Shown here piece after piece: positions 14,287 to 17,168 of a stretch of 17,168 bases of DNA. The notes under the pieces are model-generated. The model was not told the origin of the DNA, searched no databases, and was given only the letters and a program-made list of their open reading frames with translations. The position numbers and the translations under genes were made by a program. Origin of the DNA: Pusillimonas sp. UBA6240 (GTDB lineage: Bacteria; Pseudomonadota; Gammaproteobacteria; Burkholderiales; Burkholderiaceae_B). The stretch is from NCBI GenBank assembly GCA_002441445.1, contig DJWC01000023.1, forward strand, positions 1 to 17,168. The letters are read 5' to 3'. Numbering within the stretch: the stretch's first letter is position 1; each line of letters opens with the position of its first letter.

Positions 14287-15093
14287 CTAGCCTTCCAGGC
14301 TATTGGCCTTTTCGATATCGGCCAGCGCCGCCGCGGCGCGCTGCAACGCGGGCAGGCATTGCAATGACTTTTCCGCGGTCATGCGCATGATGGGCGCCTG
14401 TATGGCGACCGCCATGTTGGACTTGCCCTCCGCCGCCGGCACCAGCACCGCGACGCAGAGCAGCCCCGGCAGGAACTCTTCGTCGTCCAGCGCATAGCCG
14501 TCGCGCCGCACCCGCTCTATTTCCGCCTCCATCTGCTCGACCGTGGTCAGCGTTTTGTTCGTGTAGCGGCTCAGGCTGGCCTGGGCCAGCAGGCGCCGGC
14601 GCTGCGATGGCGTCATCTGGGCCAGGAACAGCTTGCCGCTGGCCGAGCAATGCACAGGCACGCGCGAACCGGGATGCAGGTAAAAGCGCAGCGGCGCCAC
14701 GGTTTCCACCCGGTCCAGATACAATACTTCGTCGCCGGAGCATGTCGTTATATTGCAGCTTTCACCCACTTCCTCGACCAGTTGGCGCAGCACCGCATGG
14801 CGCGCGCCGTGCACCGTGTCGTTCAGCAGCAGGTTTTCCGCCATGCGCCGCAAACGCTGGCCCGTGCTGTATTGGCGGCCGTCGCCGTCGCGCTGGATCA
14901 TGCCGGCGCCTTCGAGCTGCTGCAGCATGCGGTGCAAGGTCGGCTTGGGCAGGCCGAGCTCGTCGACCAGGCTCTGCAACGAAAAATACTGATTCTTCTG
15001 GGCAATGACCTCCAGCAAAGCGAAGAGACGCATCGTAGGGGTATTGCCGTCGATTTTCTGCTCGTCGAGGATAATGGGATTTGCTGTAGTCAT
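14287..15093 (-). CDS. IclR-family transcriptional regulator
   Basis: This 268-residue protein has the IclR two-domain layout. A winged helix-turn-helix covers about residues 20-80 (FSLQSLVDELGLPKPTLHRM is the recognition region). A C-terminal effector domain carries VPVHCSASGKLFLA, YALDDEEFLPGLLCVAVLV and NMAVAIQAP, all usual for IclR proteins, which sense small organic acids or aromatics. The effector is unknown. The ATG at 15093 lacks a clear ribosome binding site; only about 22 nt separate it from the predicted transcription start. It is divergent from thiO and heads the cobS-cobT cluster, so it may control itself and one or both neighbours. Confidence 0.9.
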   Translation of the reverse strand: MTTANPIILDEQKIDGNTPTMRLFALLEVIAQKNQYFSLQSLVDELGLPKPTLHRMLQQLEGAGMIQRDGDGRQYSTGQRLRRMAENLLLNDTVHGARHAVLRQLVEEVGESCNITTCSGDEVLYLDRVETVAPLRFYLHPGSRVPVHCSASGKLFLAQMTPSQRRRLLAQASLSRYTNKTLTTVEQMEAEIERVRRDGYALDDEEFLPGLLCVAVLVPAAEGKSNMAVAIQAPIMRMTAEKSLQCLPALQRAAAALADIEKANSLEG

Positions 15094-15121
15094 ATCAAGG
15101 AAATTTGAAAAATAGGAATAA

Positions 15122-15165
15122 ATTGTACCGTTTTTTAAAAATAATGTTGACTAATTTATTTTTAA
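15122..15165 (-). promoter_or_regulatory. Predicted iclR promoter bracketed by a 10-bp inverted repeat
   Basis: On the minus strand a weak -35 (TCAACA, 15150-15145) and TACAAT (15127-15122) are 17 bp apart. TTAAAAATAA (15135-15144) and TTATTTTTAA (15156-15165) form a perfect inverted repeat with an 11-nt gap and centres 21 bp apart, about two helical turns. They surround the -35, so an IclR dimer bound there could repress its own gene and affect thiO. Binding is inferred. Confidence 0.5.
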
Positions 15166-15200
15166 GGCCGAAACTTTAATCGGTTTCCGAATATGGAACG

Positions 15201-15215
15201 GGCGTCCCGGACGCC
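15201..15215. other. 15-bp palindrome in the thiO leader
   Basis: GGCGTCC (15201-15207), one C and GGACGCC (15209-15215) form a perfect palindrome 27 bases upstream of the thiO ATG. It could be a leader hairpin or an operator. No TPP riboswitch is recognisable in this spacer. Confidence 0.45.
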
Positions 15216-15242
15216 TCTCTTCACACACTCTCAGGCATACAA

Positions 15243-16298
15243 ATGAATATTGGCATTGCTGGGGCGGGGCTGCTCGGGCGCCTGCTTACTTATTTATTGA
15301 CCGAGGCGGGCCATCGGGTCAGCGTCTTCGACCCGGCGCCCGGCCCCTTGGCCCGGGGCGCGGCCGGCTGGACGGCGGCCGGCATGCTCAGCCCCACGGC
15401 TGAACTCGAATGCGCCGAGCTCAATGTATTCAACTACGGGCTGCGTTCGATGCAGCGCTGGGCCCAGATCATTCCCGCCCTGCCCGGCCAGATTTCATTG
15501 TCGCAGGCGGGCAGCCTGCTGCTGGCGCACCGCGAGGATACCGGAGCCGCGCGCCGCATCATCAGCCTGCTGGAACAGAAAGCCCCGGCCGAGCACAAGC
15601 CGCAAGCCATTTCGCAGGAGCAATTGGCCGAGCTCGAGCCGGACATCCACGGGCCCACGCATGCCTGGCTGCTGCCCCACGAAGGGCACCTGAATACCGT
15701 GGATGTCATGCAAGGCCTGCAGGCGGCGGCGACTTCGGCGGACTGGCAGTGGGGCAGCCCGGTCATCTCCGCCGAACCAGGCGTGCTGCGCACGTCGGAC
15801 GCCAGCTTCGAGTTCGACCACGTTTTCGACGTGCGCGGGCTGGGCGCCAGGCAGCAGCCGGGCGCGGCGAACGGCCAAACCCTGGCCTGCACGAATGTGC
15901 GCGGCGTGCGCGGCGAAGTTTTCTGGCTGCACGCGCCGGGCGTGCGCCTGCAACGCCCGACGCGGCTGCTGCATCCCCGCCACCGGGTCTATCTGGTGCC
16001 ACGCAGGGACGACATCATCGTGGTGGGCGCTACCGAAATCGAAAGCGAAGACCGCTCGCCCGTATCTTTGCGCAGCACGGTAGAATTATTGGCGGCGGCC
16101 CACAGCGTCGTGCCGGCGCTGTCCGAGGCCAGGGTGGTGCACAGCGAAACCAATCTGCGGCCCGCTCTGGTCGACAACCTGCCGCGCACCGAGCACGAAG
16201 ACGGGCTGACCCGCATCAACGGGCTGTTCCGCCATGGCTGGCTGATCGCGCCCGCCCTGGCCGACGATGCGCTGGCGCATGTTTTATCCACTACATGA
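15243..16298 (+). CDS. thiO: Glycine oxidase ThiO (FAD-dependent, thiazole synthesis)
   Basis: This 351-residue DAO-family flavoprotein has an N-terminal FAD-binding motif IGIAGAGLLG (residues 3-12) with the ribose-binding Asp in VSVFD. It also has GWTAAGMLSP, the ThiO-like AAGML segment, and a C-terminal GLFRHGWLIAPALAD matching the conserved GH(F/Y)RNG-type flavin region. ThiO oxidises glycine to the iminoacetate that ThiG uses to build the thiamine thiazole ring in aerobes. thiS and thiG follow on the same strand, which supports the assignment over other amino-acid oxidases. The ATG at 15243 has only a weak AGG upstream. Confidence 0.88.
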   Translation: MNIGIAGAGLLGRLLTYLLTEAGHRVSVFDPAPGPLARGAAGWTAAGMLSPTAELECAELNVFNYGLRSMQRWAQIIPALPGQISLSQAGSLLLAHREDTGAARRIISLLEQKAPAEHKPQAISQEQLAELEPDIHGPTHAWLLPHEGHLNTVDVMQGLQAAATSADWQWGSPVISAEPGVLRTSDASFEFDHVFDVRGLGARQQPGAANGQTLACTNVRGVRGEVFWLHAPGVRLQRPTRLLHPRHRVYLVPRRDDIIVVGATEIESEDRSPVSLRSTVELLAAAHSVVPALSEARVVHSETNLRPALVDNLPRTEHEDGLTRINGLFRHGWLIAPALADDALAHVLSTT

Positions 16299-16317
16299 CA
16301 CACCGAGCATAAGTAAA

Positions 16318-16539
16318 GTGAGTACTATCCGTATAACCGTCAATGGCCGGGAACATAGCATCGCCCCGTCATCGACCCTGGAGACGCTGCTGCGCAGCCT
16401 GGGCAAAGAGGCCGACCGGCCCGACTCGCCCATCGCCACGGCAGTCAACGGCCGGCACGTGGCCAAGCAAGCGCGCGCTTCTTTCGTCTTGAATGACCAG
16501 GACGAAGTCACCACATTCGAACCCATCAGCGGAGGCTGA
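16318..16539 (+). CDS. thiS: Sulfur carrier protein ThiS
   Basis: This 73-residue ubiquitin-like protein ends in Gly-Gly (EPISGG), the C-terminus that ThiF adenylates and that then carries the thiocarboxylate sulfur for the thiazole. The beta-grasp pattern is visible: TIRITVNGREH, then the hydrophobic helix TLETLLRSLG, ATAVNGRHVAK and DEVTTFEPI. The start is a GTG at 16318. No better in-frame start exists except an ATG at 16267 inside thiO, which would add 17 unrelated residues. The C-terminal GGA GGC codons also form the GGAGG ribosome binding site of thiG. Confidence 0.92.
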   Translation: MSTIRITVNGREHSIAPSSTLETLLRSLGKEADRPDSPIATAVNGRHVAKQARASFVLNDQDEVTTFEPISGG

Positions 16540-16541
16540 GC

Positions 16542-17168
16542 ATGAGCTGGACTATCGCCGACACTGAACTGAACAGTCGGTTTTTTCTGGGCACCGCGGG
16601 CTATCCTTCGCCGCTGGTGCTGCAACAGGCCATACAAGCTTCGGGCGCGGAAGTCGTCACCGTGGCCCTGAAGCGGCAAATGGCGGTTGCGGGCACGGAT
16701 ACCGGCCCCACCGGGCAGCCTTCTTTTTTTCAGTTGATCCGGCAGAGCGGCGCGCGCCTGCTGCCGAACACGGCGGGGTGCTACACCGCCGCCGAGGCGG
16801 TTTCGCTGGCCCATATGGCGCGTGAAGTCTTCGACACGCATTGGATCAAGCTGGAGGTGATAGGCGACCAGTACACGCTGCAGCCCGATCCCTTCGAGCT
16901 GGTCAAGGCGGCCGAGGTCCTGGTCAAAGAAGGGTTCGAGATTTTTCCGTACTGCACGGACGATCTGGTGAGCTGCCAGCGGCTGCTGGATGTGGGCTGC
17001 CGCATTCTGATGCCTTGGGGCGCGCCCATAGGGTCGGGCCAAGGGCTGATCAATCCCTATGCGCTGCGCACGCTGCGCGAGCGGCTTCCCGATGTACCTC
17101 TGATCGTGGACGCCGGCATAGGCTCGCCCATGGACGCGGCGCAGGCGATGGAGCTGGGTTTCGATGCG
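16542..17168 (+). CDS. thiG: Thiazole synthase ThiG, N-terminal part
   Basis: The first 209 codons are present and the gene runs off the window. ThiG condenses 1-deoxyxylulose 5-phosphate, the iminoglycine made by ThiO and sulfur from ThiS-thiocarboxylate into the thiazole phosphate. The TIM-barrel family segments are clear: SGAEVVTVALKR, LLPNTAGCYTAAEAV, WIKLEVIGD with the likely Schiff-base lysine K103, then MPWGAPIGSGQGL and IVDAGIGSPMDAAQAMELG. The ATG at 16542 follows the thiS stop by two bases and uses GGAGG at 16531-16535 as its ribosome binding site, so it is tightly coupled to thiS. thiE may follow, as in related operons. Confidence 0.95.
   Translation, partial: MSWTIADTELNSRFFLGTAGYPSPLVLQQAIQASGAEVVTVALKRQMAVAGTDTGPTGQPSFFQLIRQSGARLLPNTAGCYTAAEAVSLAHMAREVFDTHWIKLEVIGDQYTLQPDPFELVKAAEVLVKEGFEIFPYCTDDLVSCQRLLDVGCRILMPWGAPIGSGQGLINPYALRTLRERLPDVPLIVDAGIGSPMDAAQAMELGFDA

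Noticed and set aside
15166..15242. TPP riboswitch upstream of thiO
   Set aside because: The conserved THI-box segments are not found on the plus strand, and the gap is too short for the full aptamer; a CTGAGA-like string occurs only on the minus strand.

Overview
This is a GC-rich chromosomal window from a betaproteobacterium, most likely of the Alcaligenaceae (Bordetella/Achromobacter/Pusillimonas-like). I infer that from protein style, codon use and gene neighbourhoods, not from a database search. Most of it is well-formed coding sequence with good ribosome binding sites, and there are no mobile elements.

Region 1 (1-10641) is a taurine catabolic locus. It begins with the C-terminal end of a succinate-semialdehyde-type aldehyde dehydrogenase, followed by a strong terminator. 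The operon tauA-tauB-tauC (taurine ABC importer) and the MocR/GntR-type regulator tauR follow on the plus strand. The taurine dehydrogenase genes tauX-tauY lie on the minus strand, convergent with tauR. The plus-strand operon xsc-pta comes next. Together the genes encode: taurine uptake; deamination to sulfoacetaldehyde (TauXY); cleavage to acetyl phosphate and sulfite (Xsc); and conversion of acetyl phosphate to acetyl-CoA (Pta). A matched pair of direct repeats, CTGGCYC-type half-sites with starts exactly 23 bp apart, lies upstream of both tauA and tauX. It looks like the TauR operator. No sulfite exporter, sulfite dehydrogenase or taurine:pyruvate aminotransferase gene is in the window.

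Region 2 (10642-11470) is an 829-bp non-coding spacer holding three unrelated tandem repeat families in a row: 39-bp units, then nine copies of a 13-bp unit, then degenerate 30-bp units. Between the first two are GC-rich hairpins.

Region 3 (11471-15093, minus strand) is a compact iclR-cobS-cobT cluster. It encodes an IclR-family regulator, a CobS-like AAA+ ATPase and a CobT-like protein with a von Willebrand A (MIDAS) domain. No cobN or other cobalamin gene accompanies it, so its substrate is open. This is the best candidate for a poorly described system here.

Region 4 (15243-17168) is the start of a thiamine thiazole operon, thiO-thiS-thiG. The window ends inside thiG. The AT-rich spacer between iclR and thiO carries a 10-bp inverted repeat bracketing a predicted iclR promoter.
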